Of a DNA stretch of 64,000 bases, positions 27,803 to 39,700 are shown in pieces. The translations under genes and the position numbers were made by a program. Numbering within the stretch: the stretch's first letter is position 1; each line of letters opens with the position of its first letter. Origin of the DNA: Paragorgia papillata (lineage: Eukaryota; Cnidaria; Anthozoa; Scleralcyonacea; Coralliidae); the NCBI GenBank assembly GCA_035771165.1, contig JAWNZC010000344.1, forward strand, positions 332,501 through 396,500, written 5' to 3'. The notes under the pieces are model-generated. The model was given only the letters and a program-made list of their open reading frames with translations, searched no databases and had not been told where the DNA came from.

Positions 27803-30639
27803 AGTTATATCACTATTGTTGAATCATAGTTTTCGCTTTAAATGATCGGATTTTTAACGAAAACCAGCTAAATTTCACATCCTTAACAAGAAAATGTACC
27901 TGTCGCTATGGGACAACTTAAAAGTGGCTGGGATCATGGAAAATCAGCCGAAATTTCACGATTTTACTGAACGAAAATCAGCACCGGCCACGAGGCTACA
28001 GTTTGAAGAATTATTAAAGGACTAAAGTAAGGAACAAGTAACATCTTGTATTCACTTTAGCAGTTTGACAGTGACTTTATGACAAAGTAACAATATTACC
28101 GTTTCTATATCCGTCTTTTTCAACGTATATTGGATCAGACGATCTGAGGGTTTTATACAACTGAAGATGTTTATTGGAAGTTTGTAGTTATACTTTATTT
28201 ATTAAACAGGCAAATTTAAAGCATTTAACTCACTGTTTTACTATTATTGATGAAGTCGGATGAAGTCCTGTTACTATAATATTGACGAAGATAATTCCTG
28301 TTCACCTAGCATTTATGGTGTGCATTTTCAATATTTGTAATACATTAATTGTCCATTTGTCCTTTTGTATAAAAAATTTTTTTTTTGCCTATTGGCTAAT
28401 TTTTTACATGTTACCTGTGTGTTCTTGCTTTATTTTACCCTGTCTATATATATATATATATATATATATAATATCTGTGATGAACACATGGCTGCCTAGG
28501 CTTGCTGGAGAGACTTGCCATTGCCAAGGGTTTTCTATTTGACAAAGTCAAATTGTCTGGTATTTGAAAGAGTAGAATCATCTGAGATTGAAGTAAAATT
28601 ATAATAAAGGGGCATGGTTTGGCCAGCTCTGATTTACACACAGAAATAATTATTTATTGGTTATAATCTACTATATTCTTTTATATTTTATATACTTCAG
28701 TGTACTGACACTACTGTACTTTGTGTAGACTTATATTTGAAACAGATAATAAGTCATGAGCTTTTTCCTAAAATAAACAAAGAGAAGGATGATTTCGAAC
28801 TATTATTTACTACAGAAGTGTTTTCATTTCAAGCTATTTTTGAAAAAGTTTCAATCTTTACTACATTTATCATACCTCAATATCTTGCATCATACAACTT
28901 TTTAGGTTTCATACCCATCTATATGTCTTTTCCTTATTAGATCCACACAACTTTTTTATGCAGAAATTATCACTAGCTGATCTTGGCAGAAGACAAGATC
29001 AGTCATTAATTATTTTTTTTGAGATGAGTGATCATAACAATGCATATAGATGTTTATAAGATTTTAGTTTAATTGAAGCTAGTGTAAGCTGCTCTGGATA
29101 GTACAAACAATTTTATTGAAATTAATTTAAGTTTTCTCTAATACAGTACAAAGGCAATGCCGCAAAGGACTAAAATGTCAAAAAAAATTTAAATACTATC
29201 TAGCGCCAGTGGTGGCTGGAGCACTGGCACAATCTTCACAGAGCTTGACAACCATATGGTAGATTCTCTTGTTGATGAAAATCATGTTTTTGCTCTTATC
29301 AAGTCCATTGCAAAAAGCTACAGCAAAATTCGTTTTTACCATCTTGGAAAGGAAACCACAGCTAACCTTTCTGGTACATAAATAAGAAAAAAATTGAATA
29401 AGCTTGTCCTCTTCCAGCGTCAGTAAGAATCAAAACAAAACTAATCTAAACAAAAAAGGAAAGTAAACTACAGGTAACTGTATTTACACTGGATATACCA
29501 TAACTTTATCTAAGGACCAATGTTACTACAGGAGGAAACCGGAGTACCCGGAGGGAACCTGTGCTATTTGGTAGAGTCAAACTGGAAGCACTCAAGTCAC
29601 CATGAAAAAAAAGGAAACTGAACTAAACTACTGTAACAGTTAAACAGTCTTTACACTGGATAACCTTATCAGTCATATCTAAACTGTTCTTCCTAGAGGT
29701 CCAGCAAGAGTCATCCCTCATTGTCAGTGTTACTACAGGTGGAAACCGGAGTACCCAGAAGAAATCTCTGGTGTTTGGTAGAGTCAAACTAGAAGCACTC
29801 CTCTAATGTACATCCAAGGTGAAATTTTAATCTGATAAGTGCATCAAGTAGGAGTTAAATCCAGATTGCAGAGAGTAACATCCTTAGATCTACAGTAATC
29901 CTGGATGCTTGTAACTGGAAAGACTTTTCTTGCTTTCAGCAAACTAGATAAAATTTTAATTTGCTAAATGCACAGTAAAACTGCATTGGTCGAGTAGGAA
30001 TCAAACTTGGGTGTAACTTCTTAATGGCCAGTAAGATGCTCTCTAACCATAATAAACTACCACTAACTCAAAATGTTATACAGTATGTACATATTTTGTT
30101 TGAGATATATATACTGTAGACAAAACGAAATACTATCAAGGGACAAGGGCTTGGGCAAAATACATACTGTAGTGTAACCATAATAAAACCATCTGAACTG
30201 GTTGAACATTAGCCCAAATTCGACAAAACTATAAAGTTCGAATATTTCATGTGAACAGTATCAACAGCGGGTAAGTTTATTAGTTTAAACAGACACAGTT
30301 ATGACTTCTTGGGGTTTAATCGGCATGAAATAAATCAAAAGTTAAACAAACACATCATCGCAAATCATCAAATAATACGCGTTACTAGAAAGAAACAAAT
30401 ACACAGGCAGTCACTTCCAGACATTTGTTTACCGACTTAATTGCTACTTGCTAGCTCTGAAGCAAATAAACAGGCAAGCGTATTTTGTAAAGAAAGCCAC
30501 TTTCTAAACAAAAAAATAGTTCAAAACACTAAACTATTACTTAAAATAAGATTACAAACCTCAATTCGGTGGTAACTCTTCGTAACATCCCAGAATTTGG
30601 CGAAAAACGCCGTTCAACTGCTTCCACTCCTATTTACGC
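27803..30639. other. Intergenic DNA between inverted repeats
   Basis: No coding sequence is recognised. It holds a (TA)n microsatellite at about 28447-28472. It also has a direct repeat of about 85 bp (TGTTACTACAGG.GGAAACCGGAGTACCC .. GGTAGAGTCAAACT.GAAGCACTC) at about 29519-29604 and 29729-29799. Otherwise it is unremarkable AT-rich sequence. Confidence 0.55.
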
Positions 30640-30775
30640 CATATTGTATGGGACCCAAGTGGGTCCCACCGGAAATGGTCGCCGCTAATCTATTCCGACT
30701 TCACTGCGAACACCGGATGCTCTATCCAGTATAATGGTATATATTTGAGATCAGTGGTTATAGCAGCCAACTACT
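30640..30775 (-). repeat. Right copy of a diverged inverted repeat pair
   Basis: This is the inverted match of 27668-27802: read on the minus strand it contains CACTGATCTCAAATATATAC, CATTATACTGGATAGAGCAT, GTGAAGTCGGAAT and CCGGTGGGACCCACTT. Outside the pair the flanks do not match. Confidence 0.6.
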
Positions 30776-31383
30776 TCTAGTGTATGGCGCCTGGCCAGGA
30801 CATAGAACTAAACGGATCAATTTGCTATGAGTATTGAACTTCGTTGTTTGAAACTGGCCCAAGTCAATTAAAGTGCCTCTATGGTCTGTGGGATCTTTAT
30901 ATATTTAAATAACTTAGGTTAAAAGAAAATGTTTCCCGAAATTTTTTCTCAAAAATATTAAATGCTCGCCCATTAACAGTGCTCCGAAGTTGGCCAAATC
31001 AGCCCAAATCGCGCCATTTTGAAAGTTACACCATTTTCTTGGGCCTGGGCTCTAATTGATAGATTTACGTCACATTTGCGTCACAGTTGGAACACCAAAA
31101 TTTCTTCCACCAAGTCTGAGTCAGACGAACCATCTTGGAACATATTGATGAATATATCTAAAGTTTTCATTGCTTAAATAAAGGTTTAAGAGACGCAATA
31201 CCAAACACGTAGAGAGAGATAGAGAGAGATAACACGTAACACAACGTGTGCCTAAACACGCGATTTTTTGTCAAGAGTCAAAACTGTTCGGTTTTGTCAA
31301 ATTGGTAGAAACACGTCACTTAAGAATAAAAATAGGAAATTTGTGGGTCAATAGGATGTATTAATTGTCACGCAAAATGTGTT
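30776..31383. other. Intergenic DNA, nothing recognised
   Basis: No open frame of interest is present. A short AGAGAGAGAT microsatellite-like tract lies at about 31210-31230. Confidence 0.5.
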
Positions 31384-32145
31384 TCAATGTAAATGGCCAA
31401 TGTAAATAGCAGTTGCCTCACGTGGTGGGTTAACTGGCTGAATGAAACTCATTACAGCAAAATTCTCATTAGATTCTACGATATGAATTACTAAGTTGAG
31501 TGAGTCTGAAACTCCCTGTATGATAAGTGCATCAGCCGATGTTCCTTGCTGAGACATGTTATTAAGATATTCTATCGAAGAAGAATCAGTATTACTTTCG
31601 ATAAATCTTTCTGGGTTGGTTCTGAGAAACTCCACACCTGCATGACGTACAAAAAAAGTGGTAAATAGGATTCTCGTATAGCTGGTGAGAGACAGCTTTA
31701 AAAAAAACAGTCACCTGTACCACCTACATCTAATGACCTTAAACCTACACTGGTTAATCTTGCTACTAGCAATGAGTACGAATTTGCCCATTCTGATGTA
31801 TTTATTGAAACATACATAGAATTATTATTACTACTATTTTTAGTGCAAAGTTTCACTTTGCAGTATTGTGATGAGTGGCGAAAATTCACACGATACAGCG
31901 TGTTAACTTTCCGGGGGGTAAACTTACCAGGTTTAAGGACATACATATTGTTTGTACCAGCATGAATAATTACGTGTGACGTGGTTGAAGGGAGATTTAA
32001 TGAGTCGACTTCTTTTGTGATCTCTTCCGCAGTTTTACCCGGGAAGGTATGTTTATTCACTTTCTTCTTTGACAATTTTCTTGGATTGATGTTTTTGATA
32101 ATTGAATCTCCAATAATGATTATAGCAGTTTTCGATGGCTGATGT
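31384..32145 (-). pseudogene. SGNH-hydrolase-like and OTU-protease fragment of a mobile element
   Basis: Reading the minus strand from about 32130, the frame gives IIIIGDSIIKNI (SGNH block I) and KKKVNKHTFPGKTAEEI, then HVIIHAGTNN (block III). A GGTAAGT donor-like sequence follows near 31920. Further on, GLRSLDVGGTGDCFF is the start of an OTU cysteine-protease domain (catalytic Asp/Cys). The OTU frame slips by one base at two T runs (about 31700 and 31660), then reads FLRTNPERFIESNTD to a GHLH segment and a stop at 31384. OTU domains of this type are carried by Helentrons and related large elements, and SGNH esterase domains by CR1-type ORF1 proteins. Whether the two halves were ever one protein is unclear. 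Confidence 0.65.
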
Positions 32146-33408
32146 TGTTGATCATTGGATAGCGCGTGATTAGGCAGACGATTCGCAAGTCTAATAACGT
32201 GAAGCTAACAACATAATCATCAGACGATCGTTATTTGTAAAGGCAACAAAAACTTATGTATCTTTACATTCACTTGGCAGATTTTAGTCAATTTTGATCT
32301 GGATCGACTGGACGTCACACGATACGTATTAGTATCGCAATTCTTGTGATGCGCCAAGGATAAAAAATACAATACTCTACAATACCAAGCTTTTTATGCA
32401 AAAATTTCAAGGAGTTCAAAAAGATCTTGATGTTATTAAACAGACTGGAAAACAATAGCGAAGGGCACAATTTTTTTTGCGTTCTTCACAAGAGAAAATG
32501 ACTCTTTAAGAATTCTATTTTGGGTTGTTTGTCTGAGTTTTGGCTTGTATTATTTTATTATTGGGCTTTGCTTTAGAAAATGGGCTGGCAGATTGCGGGG
32601 GTGGCAGCTCTGCCCTTACACGTGGCAAAAATCGTTATTATCTTTGACTAGAAACTTTGCACTATCCTTGGGATCTAGTTATCAGAAGGGCCAGGGTTTA
32701 ACTCGATATCCCCAGAGAGAAATAATTTTCTCTGAGACGCACAAAATCTCTGCTGCATATTGTATTTCATTTTGCAAGTATCAATCTTCATAACGTCGTT
32801 AAAATTAAACTGGAATAGTGTATCATAATCTCTTTTATACCGAATATTTCTTGCTTAAAACACGATCAAGTCGGGTTTCTTTGTTTTTTGAGTGATTTAT
32901 ATCCCATAAATCCCTCATTATAAATTCATAGGGTGCCTGCTACAACTATCTCGTATGGTAACGCCGGTAGCGCCCACATACGAGAAGGAGAGCAAGGGTT
33001 TGCTTTTCGCTCACGTAGTTTACGAGAGGAAGGCAAACCAATGAAAATCATCAAAATCTGTTGGTTGAGTCAACACTTTATTACACTGAATGTTGAGCAT
33101 AAAATGTGGGATTGATACTGCATCAATACGCATGCCCAATGCTGTAATGATATCTGGTACTAATTATTCATACTATATAATTATTCAAACAAGCTTGTAG
33201 AAGTCTGTGTTTGTGTTCAATGAACCTTTACATACTTCTCAAGTTTGTTTAATAAACTGCTTTGGAGTCTTATTATTTCATAAAATCCCGTTAACATTCG
33301 ACATAACAATGTCCTTCGACACTCAGTAAAGGCTATTTTTTAGAAAACCTTCTTCAATCGTGTTTTAAGTCGGATAAATACCTCGAACGTATTTAAAGGG
33401 GCTTAAAG
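32146..33408. other. Intergenic DNA, nothing recognised
   Basis: I find no supported gene, RNA or repeat in this stretch. It ends at the CCTCC target duplication of the LTR element. Confidence 0.5.
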
Positions 33409-33413
33409 CCTCC

Positions 33414-33552
33414 TGTAGTGTATGACCGAGCAAAAGGAGTGGGGCGAGGGAGATATAAGCATGAGGCGAGAGTGATGGAGAATAACAGTTGACCAGAGAC
33501 ACTGAATAAAGAAACTATTAATAATACAGTAATACCATCGGAGTATATTATA
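33414..33552 (+). repeat. 5' LTR (139 bp)
   Basis: It begins TGTAGTGTATGACC and ends CGGAGTATATTATA. It contains AATAAAG (a polyadenylation-like signal) and GATATAAGC (a weak TATA). The LTR is unusually short for Gypsy. Confidence 0.9.
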
Positions 33553-33567
33553 TTGGCGACGAGGATA

Positions 33568-34371
33568 ATGGCTACAGGATTGGACCTTTCTGGTTTAGGT
33601 CAGTTCGACCCTTACTCCGATCCTACATCAATATCAACACGCTGGAAAGATTGGAGCAAACGCTTTGAGCGATTTGTCGTACCATGAACATAAAAGATGA
33701 AACACGCAAACGAGCTCTTCTTCTTTACGCAGCAGGAAGTGAAGTCGAGAAGATTTTCGCTACTTTGGAAAATACAGGGGAAGAGAAATATTTTAAGACT
33801 GCCATGGAACGACTTGATTTATATTTTACGCCGAAGAAGAACCTGGTGTACGAAATTCATAAATTTCGACAAGCTAAACAAATGCCTAGTGAATCAGTGG
33901 ATCAGTTTACGACTCGATTACGACACCTTGCTTCAACGTGTGATTTTGAAAACACTAACCCAGAGATCACAATTCAATTCATCGAGCACTGTTCTTCTTC
34001 GCGCCTTCGTCGAAAAGCATTAAGAGAGGATATGAAATTGGAGGACATTCTAACATACGCTCGTAGTCAGGAGGCTACAGATAAAGCTGCCTCGCAAGTG
34101 GAGAGATATGGGTCATTCATCTTCGCATGATTTTGACAACTCAGTCAACGCTCTTCGTCCGCGTAAACCGGATAATTATAGCGCCAAAAACAAGCTGAAT
34201 TCCCAAACACCGACCAAGAACACCTGTTTTCATTGTGGAGATCCATTCCATGCAGGACATATGCGAAATTGCAAAGCCAAAGGCAAGGTATGTGCGGAAT
34301 GTGGTAAACTTAATCACTTTGCTGTTGTCTGCCGTAGTAGGAAAGCAATCCTAGTAATAGTGCAAACGTAA
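33568..34371 (+). pseudogene. Gag of the LTR element, frameshifted
   Basis: The frame opens at the ATG at 33568 (MATGLDLSGLGQFDPYSDP) and reads 38 codons before a stop near 33684. A capsid-like region continues in another frame (33684-34130; RKRALLLYAAGSEV, then QFTTRLRHLASTCDF). A further shift near 34110-34130 leads to the nucleocapsid part with two zinc knuckles (CFHCGDPFHAGHMRNC and CAECGKLNHFAVVC; 34108-34371). The copy therefore cannot make intact Gag. One or more shifts could be assembly errors. Confidence 0.8.
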
Positions 34372-34376
34372 AAACT

Positions 34377-35561
34377 GTGGACTGTGACCAGTCCTCCTCT
34401 GATGATGATTATACCTTTGGGGTATACTCTTCTCCACCACAGTCAGTGGCCAATATCAGTCAGATTGAAAACCAAAAGAAAGGGATGGTGATTTCTGTTA
34501 AAATTCTGGATGTACCAATAAAATTGCTTGTTGATTCTGGTGCTTCCACCAATATCCTTGACAGTAGCGATTTTGAAAAGCTCAAGGCACAACACCCTAC
34601 TCTTACTCTACAGCCATCCAAGATGCGATTATATGCCTACATACAAGCAAAACCTCTCCCATTATTAGGAACTGTAGACACTGTTATTGAAACCAAACAC
34701 CGTTACATCACAGCAAAATTATGTGTGTTAGCTGGGAGCCATGGGTCCTTGTTAGGACATGCCACCGCTACAGAGCTGGGTTTACTACAAATTAATGTCA
34801 ATGTTGTGACAGCCAATGGACAGGTTAAACCACCCAACCAGGCGAACGTTCCCAAACCCACTGTTCATGCAACTATTGACGATCCTCTGTTATTTGGAGA
34901 TGAAAACCCCGATTCAGTGACCGCTGCAATCCATTCACCTCACCGTCCAGCGGTTCAGCACATCCTTGACAAATACAGCGCTGTATTTCAAGGCATTGGA
35001 CCTTTACGAGATTATCAAGTTCATCTTCACCCTGTTCCTAATGCTCAATCAGTTGTACAAAAGCCACGCAAGATTCCATTTCAGCTTCGTAAGAAAACGG
35101 AAGAGAAACTTAAGGAACTTGAAACCCAAAATATTATTGAACGAGTGGAAGCAGGTAAACCTACTCCATTTGTTTCAAATCTTGTGGTTGCTCCTAAACC
35201 CCATCAACCTGGAGAAATACGTGTATGCGTGGATATGCGTCAAGTTAATGATGTGATCGAACGAGAGCGACATGTCATTCCCACCATGGAAGATTTATTA
35301 CAAGATATGTCTGGTGCTGTTAGATTTTCTAAAGTTGATCTTAACTCGGGATTCCATCAACTCATTCTTGACGAAGAATCCAGACCGCTTACAACCTTTC
35401 ATACCCATTGTGGTTTGATGCGATACAAGAGACTTTGTTTTGGAGTTAAGTCAGCTCCTGAGCAGTTCCAGCATGCAATTCAACAAGCTATCGAGGGCCT
35501 TCCAGGAGTGCGCAACATAGCGGATGATATTATTATTGTAAATAGAAAAGAAGGGATGTAG
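34377..35561 (+). pseudogene. Truncated Pol: aspartic protease and partial reverse transcriptase
   Basis: This 394-residue open frame contains the protease motif LLVDSGASTNIL at residues about 51-62. The reverse-transcriptase N-terminal half follows: a RKIPFQLRKKTEEKL-type start, VCVDMRQVND, FSKVDLNSGFHQL, CFGVKSAPEQFQ and motif C as IADDIIIV. It ends abruptly 5 codons later where the 3' LTR begins, so about 70% of pol has been deleted. Gag and Pol frames differ, as is common for Gypsy. Confidence 0.88.
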
Positions 35562-35695
35562 TGTATGACCGAGCAAAAGGAGTGGGGCGAGGGAGATATA
35601 AGCATGAGGCGAGAGTGATGGAGAATAACAGTTGACCAGAGACACTGAATAAAGAAACTATTAATAATACAGTAATACCATCGGAGTATATTATA
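35557..35695 (+). repeat. 3' LTR (139 bp)
   Basis: It is the same sequence as the 5' LTR at every position I compared. It joins directly to the truncated reverse-transcriptase sequence without a polypurine tract. Confidence 0.9.
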
Positions 35696-35700
35696 CCTCC

Positions 35701-37036
35701 GTTCTCGGTATTTATCCTATACATATAACAGCAAATGCAAGCAGTTAAACCAGTCTTTTTCCTTGAATGATAACAAACATTTGTTGCAGTTATATGCTCA
35801 AATAAATAGTTTTTATAATATATAGAAAGCCGACAGGTAAGTCTTAAAGCCATTGAAATAAAACTGATAATGCACAATCGCACGTGATCTATAATCGCCT
35901 TGCTCTGCCTGTGTACTTTTAAAACTGAATTCATCAGAAATATGCTTGAGAGTTCATGATTACGAATTTCGCTCAATTGGCCATTTAATTTGCAATTCAC
36001 TCTATAATTTACTCGACAGTTCACTTGGAGATTTCCTCGGCAATCTCCTCGGCAATTTACTCGAAAACTCATTCGACAATTCATTTGCGAAACTGATTTT
36101 CTCTTTGGCAGCTCACCTTCCACAGCTTCCACAGCTATGTCTGTGCATGTGGAATTTATAATTACCCTGTGAGCGAGGGTGATTCTGCACTCTAACGCCT
36201 TTTTGGCGTTATCAGGTTCTGCACGTTTGTCCCATGTTCTAAAATCAAGCGATGTATAATCAACGTCAAACGACACTTCATACAATGTACAGCATTTTCT
36301 CTTCATTAGCAAGAACACAAAGTTCTTGTGTTGTTTACGCAACGAAACCTAGAAAAGCTAAGACGCAATGGCTAGTCGGCGACAGATACGGAGCACCCAA
36401 TGCATATTCTTACGTCGGAAACCAAACTTTAAGCTAATCAAACGTTAATAAGATTGCAGGCAGACTGTCAATAAGGTACTTCATATCATACCACCCCTCA
36501 AAATAAACACTTGAGAACAACGTAAGTAAACAAATAGTAAGTTCAGTGAGCTCACATACTTCTTTCGCTGTTAGGCTGTATATGGTAACTCAGAGATTTA
36601 AAGTATAGTGCCTCAATTGATTTGGACTAGTGGCTGTGCGCAGGACTATTGTGTCAGAGCCAGAGTCTAATTCATGTCTATCATCAGAATTTGGAGACTC
36701 ACTTGTCTATGTGATTACTGTTCAGAACTCTTCCGTTTCGGAAAATTTTGGTCTCCGACACAAAACGTTTCCAAAACTCTGATAATATGCTTGGAAATTT
36801 TGTAGCGACTTGATTGCAGACTATTAACAACTGTAACAAGCCTGTCACAGCAAGCGTGTTTATACAAGGATTTTGTCTCTTTGTGGCAACCTTGGGACAA
36901 AAACCTTTCAAAGCTGGCACAGTGGTGCTTTTCTAGAGTCACTTAACTTGTTTCATTGTCCAAAAAGATGTAAACAAGTTATACTGACGTATACAACTCT
37001 TGCATGCTGACGTATAAAAGCGGTTACATTCTGGGG
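35701..37036. repeat. Intergenic DNA with degenerate minisatellite
   Basis: No supported gene. At about 36005-36085 a degenerate repeat of 11-15 bp (CTCGGCAATTTA / CTCGACAATTCA) occurs six or seven times. A minus-strand open frame crosses it but is low in complexity and runs into the 3' LTR. A small hairpin AACGCC-TTTTT-GGCGTT lies at about 36191-36207. Confidence 0.5.
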
Positions 37037-37634
37037 ACAGAATAAAGAACAACCAGAAGTTCAACTCGGGTGAAAACTTGTCCCTTTTTTCTCAATGAGC
37101 ATTAAAGCTCGTTTACGCAGGCGATTTTTGCTGCGATTTTACTCCTCCTGACTGATGCGATCGAATGGATATGGCGATGATGGCGACGTTTGTCGTGTGC
37201 GCGGCAACATCCGCGAGGACACTTACATGAAAGGTGCCGACACACTCGGACTTCTGGCAGCGGTTACTTTCTGAGTGGCGGCTACTTTTGGCACAGAATA
37301 ATAATACAACCAGACAACCAGAAGTCCAAATCGCGTGAAACTTGTCCGCATTTTTGCAATGTACATGTACGAAATATAGGGCCATTCGTCGCCATCTTAT
37401 GCCATCCTGGCAAGTTACCCCGGCAGTTTTAGCCTTCAGAAGGTTAAAACTGCCGATGGAACTTGCCAGGATGGCGTAAGATGGCGATGAATAAAGATGC
37501 GCGAGGCGACATGCGCGAGGCGACATGCGCGAGGCGACATGCGCGAGGCGACATGCGTGAGGCGACATGCGCGAAGACATAAGCTTCAAAGGTTCCCACG
37601 AGAGTTCAACTTTTGGTTGTATTAATATTCTGTG
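37037..37634. repeat. Foldback element related to the one at 5408-6335, with tandem repeats
   Basis: The ends ACAGAATAAAGAACAACCAG..AAGTTCAACTC (left) and its diverged inverse (right, GAGTTCAACTTTTGGTTGTATTAATATTCTGT) match the termini of the first foldback family. A further direct copy of the end sequence lies inside at about 37306. The interior has a hairpin (GCCATCCTGGCAAGTT..AACTTGCCAGGATGGC, about 37402-37476). It also has five tandem copies of a 15-bp unit (CGCGAGGCGACATG) at about 37500-37570. No target duplication was found. Confidence 0.65.
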
Positions 37635-37812
37635 TTTTTCAGATGCCCCGGAACCGGGGGAGCACTGGGGGCATATGCCCCCCCACTTCTCAAAATTGGA
37701 AAATGTGCCCTTTTTCTGAAATAAAAATGCCCTTTTTATAAGTGTGGCACGTGGTGGTTAAGGTTAACTGCGGTATATTGCCTATACTGGGAAGAATTAA
37801 TGTACCCTTTCC

Positions 37813-38594
37813 GTAGAAGTCAGGGCTCACAAAATCGCCTGCCCGACGTCCCGGGGCAACCAAAAATTTGTGTCGGGCAACTAAAATCTCTTGACTAATG
37901 TCCCGACGGGCAACCACACTTTTAAAATTCTTGTAATCTCTTGTTGTTTCGTCATTGGGTGTTAATAAAGCTGTGTGAAAAGATGAGTTCTCAAAATGTA
38001 TTGAAAGTGAACGAAATATTGATGATAATAATAAAATATTTACAGTAACTCAGCGAAGATAGAATTGTCCAGTTTATTTACTTGATTGCGAGTTTTTCGC
38101 AAGGGGTAAAAAAACGCCACGCCAGCCCACGCGGGACGAAAAACATGGTCGCCATGTGTATCACTTTAGAGATGTAAATTATCATGAGTTTATGGACATA
38201 TTTGAAATCGACATCAATCAACAATGACAGTAGTAATCCAAGCGTGGTAGGTAAGAGGCCACAAAGTGAAAATCAAGCAGAAACGTCAGCTACAGGTAAG
38301 AAAGACTACGAAAACAAAAAAAGAAAACGGCAATTTGTCCCATCTTGGTCAAAGGAATTCACTTGGCTTGACTTGAATGAAGATCAAAACGTAATGGTTT
38401 GTCGTCTTCTGAGTAGTTGTAACTTGTAACACAAACAGTTAAATAAACGTCAGTTTTTGTTGTGGTTCATAAGTTCATTTTTCATCTAATTTAGGGTGGG
38501 CAAGTAAGAAATGGCCTCAGGCAACCACATTTTTAGTGTTGCCTGCCCCAAGGGCAACCACTTTTTTCAGAATTTTGCGAGCCCTGGTAGAAGT
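37813..38594 (+). mobile_element. Small hAT derivative with 8-bp TSD
   Basis: The element spans 37821-38586 (766 bp), starting CAGGGCTCACAAAAT and ending ATTTTGCGAGCCCTG (one mismatch). It is flanked by the 8-bp duplication GTAGAAGT (37813-37820 and 38587-38594). Both ends contain GGGCAACCA/TTGCCTG repeats. It keeps only the first part of a transposase gene, so it is non-autonomous. Its end sequence differs from the hAT at 1451-4243, so it belongs to another family. Confidence 0.92.
38184..38429 (+). pseudogene. N-terminal fragment of a hAT-type transposase (TTF-finger type)
   Basis: This 81-residue frame begins MSLWTYLKSTS. After a Lys/Arg-rich stretch it has RQFVPSWSKEFTWLDLNEDQNVMVCRL, the characteristic entry to the TTF-type zinc finger of ZNF862/DUF4371-like hAT proteins. 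It stops before the finger is complete. A GTAAG inside could be a splice donor in the parent gene. Confidence 0.6.
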
Positions 38595-38786
38595 ATGATA
38601 TTGCTATTTGCTGTATAGAAAAGAGTTACTGTGCCGCGGTTGCCTGAGGGGTGACGTAAAAGAGTTATTTGTAAAATATGATATAATGTAAGTTTCCAGC
38701 ACATTGGGGCTACTTGAAGTATTGTATTTCGAAAAGAAATGCCGCTGACCAAGAAATTATGCAATTATTTTGAAAATAACCAAGGT

Positions 38787-38790
38787 TCCC

Positions 38791-38821
<31 letters not shown>

Positions 38822-38823
38822 AC
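38787..38823. repeat. Poly-C tract followed by (CA)n
   Basis: About 19-20 C residues run directly into about nine CA dinucleotides. Length is likely variable and error-prone in assemblies. Confidence 0.9.
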
Positions 38824-39159
38824 TTTTCAGGAGCTTCCGCGGCCTCAGGTGCTTTTGGGTTGAAAAACAGATACAGAAGACTGAAAAGTATGAATAGAAA
38901 AAATGAAAAGCGAACAGACAGAAATCAATTAATTTATTTTTTTTAATTTTCGAATGTGTCATATTCAATTGTTCATTTCAACACAGCACATACTGTGTGA
39001 ATTGAATACATATGAAGGTAAAACATGCACCGTAAGGTCAATTGGTTCTTGTAGCTGAACATGGCCTAGCTATTTTATTCCTTGTTTTCAAAAAATTCAA
39101 ACACACAAAGACAAGGCATATATATATAACTTACACCATTACACCACTCCTCTTTCATT

Positions 39160-39519
39160 AGGTCTCGCATCGAGTATGCTTCACCGGCGTGGTCTGCACT
39201 GACTAAGAACCAGTCGGACCTCATTGAATCTGTTCAGAAAAGAGCCCTGCGGATAATTTACCCTGGCATGACGTATGAAGACGCACTAGCTCATACTGGA
39301 TTGGGAACGCTAAGTTCTCGTAGACATAATTCCTGTGAAAAATTTGTTAGCAAATTGAGGTGTGGCTACAGTTCTGACCACTGCAATCCACTTAGAGATA
39401 TTGTAAGAACTCGACCTAATTACCACGATCATAACTATAATCTTAGGTCTCAACCACATAATATAATGATATCAAATACAGAAAGATTTAAGAACTTTAT
39501 TACTGTTAAATATTATTAA
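39160..39519 (+). pseudogene. 3' end of a CR1-like LINE reverse transcriptase, 5'-truncated
   Basis: The open frame reads RSRIEYASPAWSALTKNQSDLIESVQKRALRII and on to the stop at 39519. This is the well-known C-terminal thumb region of CR1/jockey-type LINE reverse transcriptases, ending NTERFKNFITVKYY. No further 5' sequence of the element is present, as expected of a 5'-truncated LINE insertion. A short 3' UTR and an (ATT)n tail follow. Confidence 0.85.
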
Positions 39520-39700
39520 TGTATATAGAATTTAGGATTTGATTCAGTTACTTACTAATATGGACGATATTTGTATATAGGATTTAAGTTACTATTCTAA
39601 TTTAGGATATAGGATTTAAGTATTATCGTGTAATTCAGTGTTATACTGTAATGCGATTTAATTAAACAGATTATTATTATTATTATTATTATTATTATTT
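39520..39700 (+). repeat. LINE 3' UTR and (ATT)n tail
   Basis: An AT-rich 3' UTR with repeated TTTAGGATATAGGATTTAAGT steps ends in about nine TTA/ATT repeats at about 39671-39699. Simple trinucleotide 3' ends are typical of CR1-group LINEs. Confidence 0.7.

Larger units (their letters stand above)
33409..35700 (+). mobile_element. Gypsy-type LTR retrotransposon, internally deleted, 5-bp TSD
   Basis: The element spans 33414-35695 (2,282 bp). Two LTRs of 139 bp, identical by eye, lie at 33414-33552 and 35557-35695. It is flanked by the direct duplication CCTCC (33409-33413, 35696-35700). The sequence right after the left LTR, TGGCGACGAGGAT, is typical of the leader of Gypsy elements in marine invertebrates. 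Gag, protease and the first part of reverse transcriptase are present. The rest of reverse transcriptase, RNase H, integrase and the polypurine tract are gone. Identical LTRs argue for a recent insertion, probably mobilised by a complete relative. Confidence 0.92.

Noticed and set aside
27579..27845. 88-codon plus-strand frame
   Set aside because: It covers the left copy of the non-coding inverted repeat and has no counterpart frame in the right copy.
27668..30775. Inverted repeat pair as the ends of one transposon
   Set aside because: The copies are diverged, have no matching target duplication, and nothing between them codes for a transposase; kept only as a repeat pair.
35533..36342. 269-codon minus-strand open frame
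   Set aside because: It runs across the minisatellite and into the 3' LTR, has biased repetitive composition and no recognisable domain.
37113..37589. 158-codon minus-strand frame with RMSPRACRLAHVAS-type repeats
   Set aside because: It is a translation of the 15-bp tandem repeat within a foldback element.
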